DNA of 21,140 bases from JBFGJH01 sp041586155 (GTDB lineage Bacteria; Actinomycetota; Acidimicrobiia; Spongiisociales; JAENVV01): contig JBFHAT010000043.1 of assembly GCA_041586155.1 (NCBI GenBank), positions 1-21,140 on the forward strand, written 5' to 3'. A model generated the notes under the pieces. It saw only the letters and a list, made by a program, of their open reading frames with translations. It was not told where the DNA came from and ran no database searches. The position numbers and the translations under genes were made by a program. The first letter of the stretch is position 1. Every line of letters begins with the position of its first letter. This document shows positions 14,461 through 21,140 of this stretch, one piece after another.

Positions 14461-15831
14461 CTACGGGAGACTGAACTCGTGGGTCTGTGGATTGAGCCGG
14501 TCGAGTCTCATCTCCCCGTTGAGTCCGGCTCGGCGGACCTTGAAGGTGTTCAACCCTCTGGTGATGTCGGATTCGTAGATCACGCCGTTGTACCAGTACG
14601 ACGACCATGACCCGCCGATCTGGCAGAGGCCACCGCAGAACGAGCCCGGCCCGAGGGTCACGGGATCTTGCCAGGCGATCACAACCGGATTGGCCGGATC
14701 CGTGAAGTCGGTCACCCAGGTTCCGCCCTGGTAGTTGCCACTCACCACGACGTACCGTCCGCTCCGAAGTGGCACGGTATTGAAGTTGTGAATCGTGCAG
14801 TTCTCGTCTTCGCCTTGAGGATGGGGAAGCACCCACTCTCCGAGCTTGGCGCCCGTGTCGGCGTCGAAGAAGAACATCGTGCGGTCGACATCTGGTTGCG
14901 ACGCCGCGCACTCTGCGCCACCGCCTCCGGCCGGCTCCCAACCGGCCACGATGACCTCACCGTCCCACGTGAACGACGTGGAGTGCCATCGACCGTTGGT
15001 CGTCGAGTCGGCCACGCCCGGCTCGGTGATCGCCATGAGCAGATCGGGATCGCGCTTGTCGGTGATGTCCCACACGTTGATGGAGTCGGCGCTGGCACAA
15101 GCCGCCTTGTTGACGTCGCCCAGAATCACGGTGACGTCGTGGCATCCAGTGCGGACCAACGGGTCGGCCGGTCCTTCCAGTTCGACGCGATCGACCAGAT
15201 ACACAGCCCCGGGATCGGCGAGCGGAACGGCGATCACGTCCATGAAGTCGCCCAAGGCGTTTTGGCCGTCGGTGTCGAGACCCACTCCGCAGCCGCTGCT
15301 GCTGGAGATGTTCGAATAGACGATGAGCTCATCGTCGTCCACCCCCGCCGCGGTTGCCGTATGCGAACCGCACGGGAGCTCGAGCGAGCCGAGCAGCTCC
15401 GGGTTGGCGGGATCGGCGATGCTCCAGACGTGAACACCTTCCCATCCGGCCGGGACGACCGTGCCGCCGCAAGTGCGGTCCTCGGCCTTCTTCGAGTTCC
15501 AGGTTCGGACCAGGATGTCGTCCCAGACCACGAGATCACCCTGGTCCCCGTTACACGACGGGTGAGAAACCAGGGTTGGGTTGCGGACGTTGCTGATATC
15601 GATGACTCGGAATCCGTCATAGTTGCCTTGGTAGGCAAGGTGCCCTTGGAACGCAATGTCCGAGCTGATGACTCGTTGCCCGTCGGGCACTTCGAACGTT
15701 CCTGCCTGTGGGCTGTGGCCGTAGGCAGTGATATTGGGACTGCTTGGCTCCGTTCCATGATCGGCTCCTGCGGGGATGGCGAGGGCGAGTGCCGTCGCCA
15801 GGACGAGGAGCAGGAAGTGAATCCGCCGCAT
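14461..15831 (-). CDS. Secreted LVIVD-repeat (beta-propeller-like) protein
   Basis: This 456-residue protein has an N-terminal signal peptide (two Arg, a long Leu/Ala stretch, and a probable cut after AGA at about residue 23) and no lipobox. The mature part contains repeats of the LVIVD type: GNYDGFRVIDISNVRNPTLV, EGVHVWSIADPANPELLGSL, DSINVWDITDKRDPDLL and GGTWVTDFTDPANPVVIAW, each pairing a beta strand with a D-x-NP turn. Such repeats build propeller-like surface domains of mostly unknown function. Ten cysteines in the mature chain suggest several disulfides and an extracellular location. The start at 15831 is well supported: AAAGGAGG lies 7 nt upstream; an ATG 30 nt earlier is less likely. 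The 5' region contains an 8-bp inverted repeat (15850-15869). The gene is convergent with the histidine kinase gene, and no functional link to the neighbours is evident. Confidence 0.85.
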   Translation of the reverse strand: MRRIHFLLLVLATALALAIPAGADHGTEPSSPNITAYGHSPQAGTFEVPDGQRVISSDIAFQGHLAYQGNYDGFRVIDISNVRNPTLVSHPSCNGDQGDLVVWDDILVRTWNSKKAEDRTCGGTVVPAGWEGVHVWSIADPANPELLGSLELPCGSHTATAAGVDDDELIVYSNISSSSGCGVGLDTDGQNALGDFMDVIAVPLADPGAVYLVDRVELEGPADPLVRTGCHDVTVILGDVNKAACASADSINVWDITDKRDPDLLMAITEPGVADSTTNGRWHSTSFTWDGEVIVAGWEPAGGGGAECAASQPDVDRTMFFFDADTGAKLGEWVLPHPQGEDENCTIHNFNTVPLRSGRYVVVSGNYQGGTWVTDFTDPANPVVIAWQDPVTLGPGSFCGGLCQIGGSWSSYWYNGVIYESDITRGLNTFKVRRAGLNGEMRLDRLNPQTHEFSLP

Positions 15832-15849
15832 GTGGCGTCCTCCTTTCAC

Positions 15850-15869
15850 AACAGCGCGCATGCGCTGTT
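15850..15869. repeat. Inverted repeat upstream of the LVIVD-protein gene, possible operator
   Basis: AACAGCGC and GCGCTGTT are exact complements separated by GCAT. The element lies 18 nt upstream of the start codon and just before the ribosome site. It could be an operator, or a hairpin near the mRNA 5' end. Confidence 0.45.
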
Positions 15870-15920
15870 CTCGACGTGTATCGGAAGCCGCCCATCACCG
15901 AACGTAGCCAGCGCCCGCAG

Positions 15921-15989
15921 CGCTGAGGCTCGCACTTTTCGCGACTTCGCCACGCCCGGTGGCGAGGCGGCTCGGTCCGACACTCAGCG
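15921..15989. repeat. Nested hairpin in the non-coding gap
   Basis: Outer arms CGCTGAG (15921-15927) and CTCAGCG (15983-15989) enclose an inner 7-bp hairpin, TCGCCAC (15947-15953) with GTGGCGA (15959-15965) and loop GCCCG. Function unknown. Confidence 0.45.
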
Positions 15990-16110
15990 CGGCGATCGGC
16001 GGCATCAGAACGTGGTCGCGATCGCGCCATTCGCGCGTGTTCGTCGCTTCGCTTCAGCCCTGATTAAGGCCGGTGTGGTTGGGTGGATCCGAGACATCGG
16101 AGGCACACAC

Positions 16111-16281
16111 ATGCGGATCACGAGACGTCAGATGCGAGCAGCGATTGCTCACCGGCCCGTCATCGACTTCACGACACCCGTCCTGCGGACGCCTCGCCGC
16201 CGACGCCCTCGGGTGACGCCACCCCTGCCGAAGCCTCGGCTGGCGCTGTCGCTGAGAGTTCGAAGGATCGCTTCCGCCTAG
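16111..16281 (+). CDS. Possible small basic protein (56 residues), uncertain
   Basis: An ORF of 56 residues begins at ATG 16111 with GGAGG 7 nt upstream, a better ribosome site than several larger genes here have. The product starts MRITRRQMRAAIAHR, has a central PRRRRPR cluster and is strongly basic overall. A 10-bp GC hairpin follows 27 nt after the stop, as a terminator would. Third-position GC is lower than in neighbouring genes by eye, and I recognise no family. It could equally be a chance ORF in a structured non-coding region. It lies in the same direction as the methyltransferase gene, which has its own -10-like box. Confidence 0.3.
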   Translation: MRITRRQMRAAIAHRPVIDFTTPVLRTPRRRRPRVTPPLPKPRLALSLRVRRIASA

Positions 16282-16308
16282 CACTACGGCACGGCTGGAG
16301 GGACCGTC

Positions 16309-16330
16309 GGCCCCGCCCTCGGGCGGGGCC
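16309..16330. terminator. GC-rich hairpin upstream of the methyltransferase gene
   Basis: GGCCCCGCCC (16309-16318) and GGGCGGGGCC (16321-16330) are exact complements around TC, giving an 8- to 10-bp stem. There is no T-run. It may end a transcript from the small ORF or from further upstream. It sits just before the -10-like box of the next gene. Confidence 0.45.
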
Positions 16331-16342
16331 TACACATTGCTC

Positions 16343-16348
16343 TAGCGT
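16343..16348 (+). promoter_or_regulatory. Candidate -10 element of the methyltransferase gene, leaderless geometry
   Basis: TAGCGT ends 6 nt before the ATG at 16355. This is the same spacing seen upstream of betA and predicts an mRNA starting at the start codon. It also argues against the ATG at 16351, which would be only 2 nt from the box. There is no ribosome site. Confidence 0.4.
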
Positions 16349-16354
16349 GGATGC

Positions 16355-17131
16355 ATGCGCGAGCCCGTTCATCACATCGCCGCGGCCGGCTTCTCGTCGG
16401 ATGCCGCCCGGTACGAGCGGGCCCGACCCGGCTATCCGGCCAAAGCAGTGGCGTGGCTGGTCGAGAGTCTGGCGATCGGTCCTGCCTCGAGCGTGGTCGA
16501 TCTGGCGGCGGGAACTGGCAAGCTGACCCGGCTGCTGACAGCGACCGGCGCCACCGTGGTGGCGGTCGAACCGGTGGCAGCGATGCGAGCCGAGTTGTCC
16601 GTCCACTGCCCTGAGGTGACGGTGGTCGACGCCACCGCCGAAATGCTGCCCTTTGCCACGGCTTCGGTTGACGCGGTGACCGCGGCACAGGCGTTCCACT
16701 GGTTCGAGCCGCTGGCGGCGTGGGCCGAGCTGGGGCGTGTGCTGCGACCGGGAGGTGGCGTCGGCTTGTTGTGGAACGTTCGGGATCGTTCGGTGGAGTG
16801 GGTGGACGACCTGTGGCGGATCATGGATGCCGTCGAAAAGCAGGCGCCGTGGCGTGACCATGAGTCGGCGGCACGTCACGGCCTCGAGGATCGCCCCGGT
16901 TTCGGCGATCTCCATGAGCGCCGCTTCCGCCATTCGGTGGCGATGACCGAACAGGACCTCGTCGACCGTTTCCTGTCGGTGAGCCACGTGGCGGTGCTTT
17001 CGGTCGACGAGCAGCAGCGCATCGTGGCCCAAGCGGTGCAGACGGCCCGGGGCCACCCCGAGGCTTGGCAGGGCGATCGGCTGATGATGCCGTATCGAGT
17101 GGACGCCTACTGGACTCGCCGCCAACCGTGA
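16355..17131 (+). CDS. Class I SAM-dependent methyltransferase
   Basis: This 258-residue protein has the S-adenosylmethionine fold. Motif I is VVDLAAGTGKL (47-57), the acidic residue after strand 2 is E72 in VAVEPV, motif II is DATAEMLPF (92-100), and AQAFHWF (111-117) is followed by the RVLRPGG turn (128-134). The AQAFHWF block after motif II is common in uncharacterised type-11 methyltransferases that resemble trans-aconitate and small-molecule methylases. The substrate cannot be assigned. The start at ATG 16355 is supported by a -10-like box 6 nt upstream. Its TGA overlaps the GTG of the downstream kinase gene by 4 nt (GTGA, 17128-17131), so the two proteins are probably co-translated and may act on related small molecules. 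Confidence 0.88.
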   Translation: MREPVHHIAAAGFSSDAARYERARPGYPAKAVAWLVESLAIGPASSVVDLAAGTGKLTRLLTATGATVVAVEPVAAMRAELSVHCPEVTVVDATAEMLPFATASVDAVTAAQAFHWFEPLAAWAELGRVLRPGGGVGLLWNVRDRSVEWVDDLWRIMDAVEKQAPWRDHESAARHGLEDRPGFGDLHERRFRHSVAMTEQDLVDRFLSVSHVAVLSVDEQQRIVAQAVQTARGHPEAWQGDRLMMPYRVDAYWTRRQP

Positions 17132-17997
17132 GGTCGGAAGCGTTCGCGGCGGCGCTTGCCGCGGCCCTCGATTCGGAGATCCGCTCCATGCGACCGCTGG
17201 GAGGGGGCGATGTGGCCGACTCGTATCGAGTCGTCTTGGACGACGGCGACACGGTGTTCGCCAAGACGAAGCAGGATCCGGTGCCGGGATTCTTCACGAC
17301 GGAGGCAGCCGGCTTGTCGTGGCTGCGAGAGGCCCAGGCGGTTGCGGTGCCGGAAGTCATCGCTGTCTCGGATGATCCGCCGTTCTTGGTGTTGGAGTGG
17401 ATCGACCCGGGCCTGGCGGGCCCGACCACCGAACAGGACCTTGGGCGGGCTCTGGCCGATCTTCACCGCTTCGGCGCTGCCCGCTTCGGCCGCGAGGATC
17501 GACGTTCGACCGGCAGCCGTGGCCTGCCCAACGAGCCGTGTGACCGCTGGCCCGAGTTCTTCGCCGCCAACCGGCTGCTGCCACTGGCTCGCTTGGCCGC
17601 CGACCAGCGCGCGCTCCCCGAGCGATCGGTACGGGCTCTCGAGCTGGTGGCGGATCGGATCGACGAGCTGTGCGGGCCTCCCGAGCCGCCGGCCCGCCTT
17701 CACGGCGACCTGTGGGGCGGCAACCGCTTGATCGGTGCCGGCGGGGTGAGCTGGCTGATCGACCCGGCGTCATTCGGGGGCCACCGCGAGTTCGACCTGG
17801 CGATGATGCGTCTCTTCGGCGGATTCGGCCACGACTGTTATGACGCCTACGAGGACGCCTTCCCGCTCGCCGATGGTTGGGAGTCACGAATCCCTCTCCA
17901 CCAGCTCGCTCCGCTGACGGTCCACGCCATCAAGTTCGGCGGCGCGTACGTCCCCGCCACCGAACGAGCGCTCGCCCAGGTGTTGGACGGCGCGTAG
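17128..17997 (+). CDS. Fructosamine kinase family protein
   Basis: This 289-residue protein is of normal family length. It has a protein-kinase-like fold: a glycine-rich start GGGDVADSYRV (25-35), the ATP-binding lysine K46 in VFAKT, the catalytic loop HGDLWGGN (192-199, D194) and the metal-binding D212 in LIDPA. LHGDLWGGN, FGGHREFDLAM and the final FGGAYV are characteristic of fructosamine/ketosamine-3-kinases. The family phosphorylates sugars attached to amino groups, which makes glycated proteins or amino acids break down. The start is GTG 17128, overlapping the methyltransferase stop; an upstream TTG at 17065 would run deep into that gene and is less likely. It converges on the NHL protein gene with a 35-nt gap and no clear terminator. 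The true substrate is unknown. Confidence 0.87.
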   Translation: MRSEAFAAALAAALDSEIRSMRPLGGGDVADSYRVVLDDGDTVFAKTKQDPVPGFFTTEAAGLSWLREAQAVAVPEVIAVSDDPPFLVLEWIDPGLAGPTTEQDLGRALADLHRFGAARFGREDRRSTGSRGLPNEPCDRWPEFFAANRLLPLARLAADQRALPERSVRALELVADRIDELCGPPEPPARLHGDLWGGNRLIGAGGVSWLIDPASFGGHREFDLAMMRLFGGFGHDCYDAYEDAFPLADGWESRIPLHQLAPLTVHAIKFGGAYVPATERALAQVLDGA

Positions 17998-18032
17998 CCG
18001 AATCGGCCAGCCGGCAGAGTTGGTTCTCGTGC

Positions 18033-19025
18033 CTAACCCGGGACCTTGGCGCCCTTCTCGCCCACCTCGATCCGCAGCAGACCGGGGCCATGCACCTCGG
18101 GGAAGCCCTGCAGCGGGCCGATGCCGTAGTTCACGACGTACACGCTGGTGTCGTGCTGGTTGGTTCCGAACGCCAGCGACGAGGGCCAGTCGAGGCCGTC
18201 GGCCTGTGTGGCGACGATATCCACGGAGTGGTCTGCGTTGACCCGGACGACGGTGCTCTGGCCGATGACGGCGGCATACACGCTGCCGCTCCGTCCGAGG
18301 GCGATGCCGTCGATGGCGAACAGCTCCGGCGCCTGGTGCCATATCGACGCCTCGCCGGCGGTACCGTCACGGTTGATCGGAATCGCCACGATCGAAGCCT
18401 GCTCGGTGACTGCGACGTACACGGTGCGCTTGTGGACTTCGATGCCGTTGGCGCCGATCGGCACGCCAGGAATCAGGACGCCCTCTCCTTCGAGCAGCGG
18501 TGACTGGATCCAGACCTCGATGTCTCCGCCCCGCGGGATGCGCCACACGGCCCCGGCGAAGGTGTCGGTGATGTACAGGTTGCCCCGCAGGTCGAAGGCG
18601 ACGTCGTTGGCGAGCCCGATCCCGGAAGTGCCGTCCAGGCGGTACCCCTCGCCGGTGCGCCGGTGGAACTTCCACACCCCGTTGACGTCGGGATTGGTCG
18701 AGCCGACACCGGCGTAGAGGTTGCCGCTCCGGTCGACGGTCATCCCGATGATGCCGAAGTCACCCGGGTTGAGGCCGTCGATCTGCCCGAACAACTCGGG
18801 CTCGGTCGCACCCTTGGGCAGTTTCCACACCTGTCCGAGCGGCGAGTATGGATAGAACACGTTCCCGGCCTTGTCGACGGTGACACCCTCGGGAAGCTGT
18901 CCCAGATCGAAGTCGAACGAGAGCAGCGTTTCGGCGTGACTGTCGGCGACCGCCGATCCGGGTATCAGCAAGGTGGCCACCAATGCGATGGCGGCGAGAA
19001 CGCTCAGACGGCGCAGGCTGGACAT
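18033..19025 (-). CDS. Secreted NHL/SMP-30-like beta-propeller protein
   Basis: This 330-residue protein has a signal peptide (RRLSVLAAIALVATLL, probable cut after AVA at about residue 27). The mature chain consists of repeats of the form LPEGVTVDKAGNVFY, GIIGMTVDRSGNLYA, LANDVAFDLRGNLYI, GANGIEVHKRTVYV, AIDGIALGRSGSVYA and SSLAFG-SVYVV. These are about six blades, fitting an NHL or SMP-30/gluconolactonase-like propeller. SMP-30 enzymes use metal-binding residues that I could not locate with certainty, so enzyme activity is not claimed. It is extracellular or wall-associated. The ATG at 19025 was chosen because GAGGAGGGG precedes it with suitable spacing and it begins the signal peptide; an upstream in-frame ATG at 19049 is weaker. 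A -10-like TAGCCT is on the minus strand at 19053-19058. The gene is in the same direction as ftsH, 154 nt downstream of it. Confidence 0.83.
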   Translation of the reverse strand: MSSLRRLSVLAAIALVATLLIPGSAVADSHAETLLSFDFDLGQLPEGVTVDKAGNVFYPYSPLGQVWKLPKGATEPELFGQIDGLNPGDFGIIGMTVDRSGNLYAGVGSTNPDVNGVWKFHRRTGEGYRLDGTSGIGLANDVAFDLRGNLYITDTFAGAVWRIPRGGDIEVWIQSPLLEGEGVLIPGVPIGANGIEVHKRTVYVAVTEQASIVAIPINRDGTAGEASIWHQAPELFAIDGIALGRSGSVYAAVIGQSTVVRVNADHSVDIVATQADGLDWPSSLAFGTNQHDTSVYVVNYGIGPLQGFPEVHGPGLLRIEVGEKGAKVPG

Positions 19026-19179
19026 GAGACTCCCCTCCTCAGCTCCCACCCGAGGCTACTCACGGTCGTTGAGGGCCGGGAGGCGAATCTGACCGACCCT
19101 CCAGAGGAATGCCCACAAGCCCTCGAGGTGGGCACGAATCACGCGGATAGCCACCGTGTCGAGGCCTCCGAGGACCCTT

Positions 19180-21093
19180 CTAGAGCCCGGCGATCTCGTA
19201 AGCCTGGTCTTCTTCGAGGGTTTCCTTGTCGAGCAGGGCGGCGGCCAGGGCGTCGAGCTTGTCGCGGTGCTTCTCCAGGGTGTCGCGGGCCCGATGTTCG
19301 CATTCTTCGATGATGCGTCGCACCTCCTCGTCGACGAGCTGGTGGGTGTACTCGGACACGTCGTCCCGTCCGAACGGGCTGGCCGGCTCCCCCTCTTTGA
19401 TCACGGACACCGGACCCACTTTCTCGGACATGCCCCAGCGACCCACCATGTTGCGGGCGATCTGGGTGGCCTGCACCAGGTCGTTTTCGGCGCCGGTGGT
19501 CCGTTCGCCGAAGACCATCTCCTCGGCGACCCGGCCGCCCAGCGCCCCGACGATCCGCCCCAGCAGGTAGTCCTTGGTGTACGAGTAGCGGTCGGCGTCT
19601 GGGCTCTGGAAGGTGACACCGAGCGCCCTCCCCCGCGGAATGATCGAGATCTTGCGTACGGGATCGGCTCCGGGTTCCAGCATGCCGAGCAGGGCATGGC
19701 CCGACTCGTGGTAGGCGGTCCGTTCCCGGTCGGCCTCGGTCATCATGATCTTTCGTTCTGCCCCGAGGATGATCTGCTCGAGGGCATCGGTGAAGTCGGC
19801 CACGTGCACCTGGTCGTGGCCCCGCCGGGCGGCCATCAGCGCCGCCTCGTTGACGAGGTTGCGCAGGTCGGCGCCGACCATGCCGGGGGTGGACGAGGCG
19901 AGGGTGCCCAGGTCGACGTCGGGGGCGAGTGGCACGCTGCGGGTATGCACTTCGAGGATGGCTTTGCGTCCGATCTGGTCGGGCGGCGACACGGTGACGT
20001 GACGGTCGAACCGGCCCGGTCGGAGGAGGGCCGGGTCGAGGATGTCGGGCCGGTTGGTGGCGGCGATGACGATCACGCCCTCGTTACCGGAGAACCCGTC
20101 CATCTCGGTGAGGATCTGGTTGAGGGTTTGTTCGCGTTCGTCGTGACCACCGAACGACACGGCTCCGCCGCGTGCCCGACCGATGGCGTCGATCTCGTCG
20201 ATGAAGACGATGGCGGGGGCGGCTTCTTTGGCCTTGTTGAACAGGTCGCGCACTCGGCTGGCGCCCACCCCGACGACCATCTCGATGAATTCGGAGGCGG
20301 CCATCGAGAAGAACGGCACGTCGGCTTCGCCCGCCACGGCCTTGGCGAGGAGGGTCTTCCCGGTGCCGGGCGGTCCGGACAGCAGCACCCCACGGGGAAT
20401 GGCGGCACCCAGCTTGGTGTACTTCTCCGGGTTGCGGAGGAAGTCGACGACTTCGACCAGCTGATCTTCGGCGTCGTCGATGCCGGCGACGTCGTCGAAG
20501 GTCACCCGGTTGGGGGTGGGCTCGTATTTCTGGGCTCGACTGGCTCCCAGGCTTCCCAGTCCGGACAACCCCTGGCCGGCTCGCCGGTAGAAGGAGACGA
20601 ACAGCCACAGGAGGAGAAGCGTCGGCCCGAACCCGAAGACGATCTGCTGCCAGAACGGAGTGACGTCGGACGGTTCGGCGTTGACGACCACCTCGTTGTC
20701 GATGAGCCGTTCGAGCAGGTTGTCGTCGGCGAACTCGGGGCGACGAGTCTCGAACGTCTCCGACGTGATGTCGGGGTTGTCGGGATCGGCGACCGCAACC
20801 GCGAAGGTGCCTTGGATCTGCTCGCCGGTGGCGACGATGCTCTCGACGTTGCCGGCATCGAGCTCCTCCAAGAAGGCGGTGTAGGGGAGCGTGATCGGAG
20901 CGGCAGGTGAGAGGAACCAGCTGGAGATCAGCCAGTTGATGAGAAACGCGCCGAGCAGCACCGCCCAGAACCAGCGGCCGCCCGGCATCTGCTGGCGAAG
21001 CGACGGTCGCCGTTTTTCCTCTTCCTCAGGAAGTCCTTCGACCCGCCACTCGGGCGAGCGCTCGTTGCTCTCTGCGTTCTTCTGGTTGGCCAT
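19180..21093 (-). CDS. ftsH: ATP-dependent zinc metalloprotease FtsH
   Basis: This 637-residue membrane protease degrades misfolded membrane proteins and selected regulators as a hexamer. A charged N-terminus is followed by a transmembrane helix (about 41-61), an outer domain, and a second helix (about 150-169). The AAA+ domain has Walker A GPPGTGKT (240-247), Walker B FIDE (297-300) and the second region of homology with LLRPGRFDR (356-364). The protease domain has the zinc motif HESGH (462-466) and the probable third ligand D538. The pore loop reads EMVVGVG (271-277) where E. coli has EMFVGVG, so the usual aromatic residue is Val. The C-terminus is shorter than in mycobacterial FtsH. GAGGTG precedes the ATG at 21093; an ATG 36 nt upstream is less likely. 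The promoter lies beyond or at the window edge. Confidence 0.96.
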   Translation of the reverse strand: MANQKNAESNERSPEWRVEGLPEEEEKRRPSLRQQMPGGRWFWAVLLGAFLINWLISSWFLSPAAPITLPYTAFLEELDAGNVESIVATGEQIQGTFAVAVADPDNPDITSETFETRRPEFADDNLLERLIDNEVVVNAEPSDVTPFWQQIVFGFGPTLLLLWLFVSFYRRAGQGLSGLGSLGASRAQKYEPTPNRVTFDDVAGIDDAEDQLVEVVDFLRNPEKYTKLGAAIPRGVLLSGPPGTGKTLLAKAVAGEADVPFFSMAASEFIEMVVGVGASRVRDLFNKAKEAAPAIVFIDEIDAIGRARGGAVSFGGHDEREQTLNQILTEMDGFSGNEGVIVIAATNRPDILDPALLRPGRFDRHVTVSPPDQIGRKAILEVHTRSVPLAPDVDLGTLASSTPGMVGADLRNLVNEAALMAARRGHDQVHVADFTDALEQIILGAERKIMMTEADRERTAYHESGHALLGMLEPGADPVRKISIIPRGRALGVTFQSPDADRYSYTKDYLLGRIVGALGGRVAEEMVFGERTTGAENDLVQATQIARNMVGRWGMSEKVGPVSVIKEGEPASPFGRDDVSEYTHQLVDEEVRRIIEECEHRARDTLEKHRDKLDALAAALLDKETLEEDQAYEIAGL

Positions 21094-21140
21094 GTTCACC
21101 TCGATCGGAGCGACTTCACCCGGGATCAAGTCTGCCCGAC
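21094..21140. other. Upstream edge of ftsH
   Basis: Only 47 nt upstream of ftsH are present. A ribosome site (GAGGTG) is visible, but no promoter or neighbouring gene can be defined. Confidence 0.5.

Larger units (their letters stand above)
15832..16354. other. 523-nt gap with hairpins, one possible small ORF and a promoter
   Basis: This divergent gap separates the LVIVD-protein gene and the methyltransferase gene. It holds an inverted repeat at 15850-15869, a nested hairpin at 15921-15989, a possible 56-residue ORF at 16111-16281, a GC hairpin at 16309-16330 and a -10-like box at 16343. No other gene was recognised. The remainder (about 15990-16098) shows nothing clear. Confidence 0.6.

Noticed and set aside
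14668..16281. 537-residue plus-strand ORF antisense to the LVIVD-protein gene and running through the gap
   Set aside because: It covers the mirror of a secreted protein with a strong ribosome site. Only its last 56 codons, with a separate ribosome site, are kept as a low-confidence candidate.
19156..20910. 584-residue ORF antisense to ftsH
   Set aside because: FtsH on the other strand is complete with all motifs; the antisense product is low-complexity and Gly/Val/Asp-rich.
1..21140. CRISPR arrays, insertion sequences, prophage or toxin-antitoxin genes
   Set aside because: None seen: there are no regularly spaced direct repeats, transposase motifs, terminal repeats around genes, or recognised phage proteins.

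Overview
The window looks like chromosomal DNA from a high-GC actinobacterium. GC is high by eye, the genes are tightly packed, many start at GTG/ATG with GGAGG-type ribosome sites or look leaderless, several products are lipoproteins or Sec-secreted, and transcription units are short. An Acidimicrobiia-like lineage would fit, but that is inference; no rRNA or marker-gene comparison was possible. I saw no transposase, integrase, phage gene, tRNA, rRNA or CRISPR array.

Layout. Positions 1-318 hold no convincing gene but a dense set of perfect inverted repeats that fold into at least six helices, including a possible three-way junction. Next come a 3-hydroxyisobutyrate-dehydrogenase-family oxidoreductase (minus) and a divergent lipoprotein (plus) with three related beta domains and a C-terminal OmpA domain. 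From 3263 to 14390 runs a glycine-betaine/choline block. It contains a ProV-like ATPase coupled to an unusual double permease (minus), a divergent ProX-like binding lipoprotein (plus), an ECF sigma factor translationally coupled to a membrane protein (minus), the betA-betB choline-to-betaine operon (minus), and a divergent Cache-domain histidine kinase (plus) with no response regulator in the window. The final third has a secreted LVIVD-type protein (minus), a non-coding stretch with hairpins and one possible small ORF, a SAM methyltransferase coupled to a fructosamine-kinase-family protein (plus), a secreted NHL/SMP-30-like protein (minus) and ftsH (minus).

How the genes may work together. 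The transporter would import glycine betaine or a related compound, and BetA and BetB would oxidise choline to betaine aldehyde and then glycine betaine. Together they cover both routes to a compatible solute. The ECF sigma pair and the Cache kinase lie inside this block and are reasonable candidates for its regulators, but nothing in the sequence proves that link. The proV/proX gap carries a symmetric TAGCCTA that could serve as a -10 element in both directions. betA and the methyltransferase gene each have a TANNNT box exactly 6 nt before the ATG, as expected of leaderless transcripts.

Most unusual items: the multi-hairpin element at 70-310, the hairpin-rich gap at 15850-16330, the two-permease fusion, the sigma factor whose partner lacks a zinc anti-sigma motif, and the three-repeat OmpA lipoprotein.
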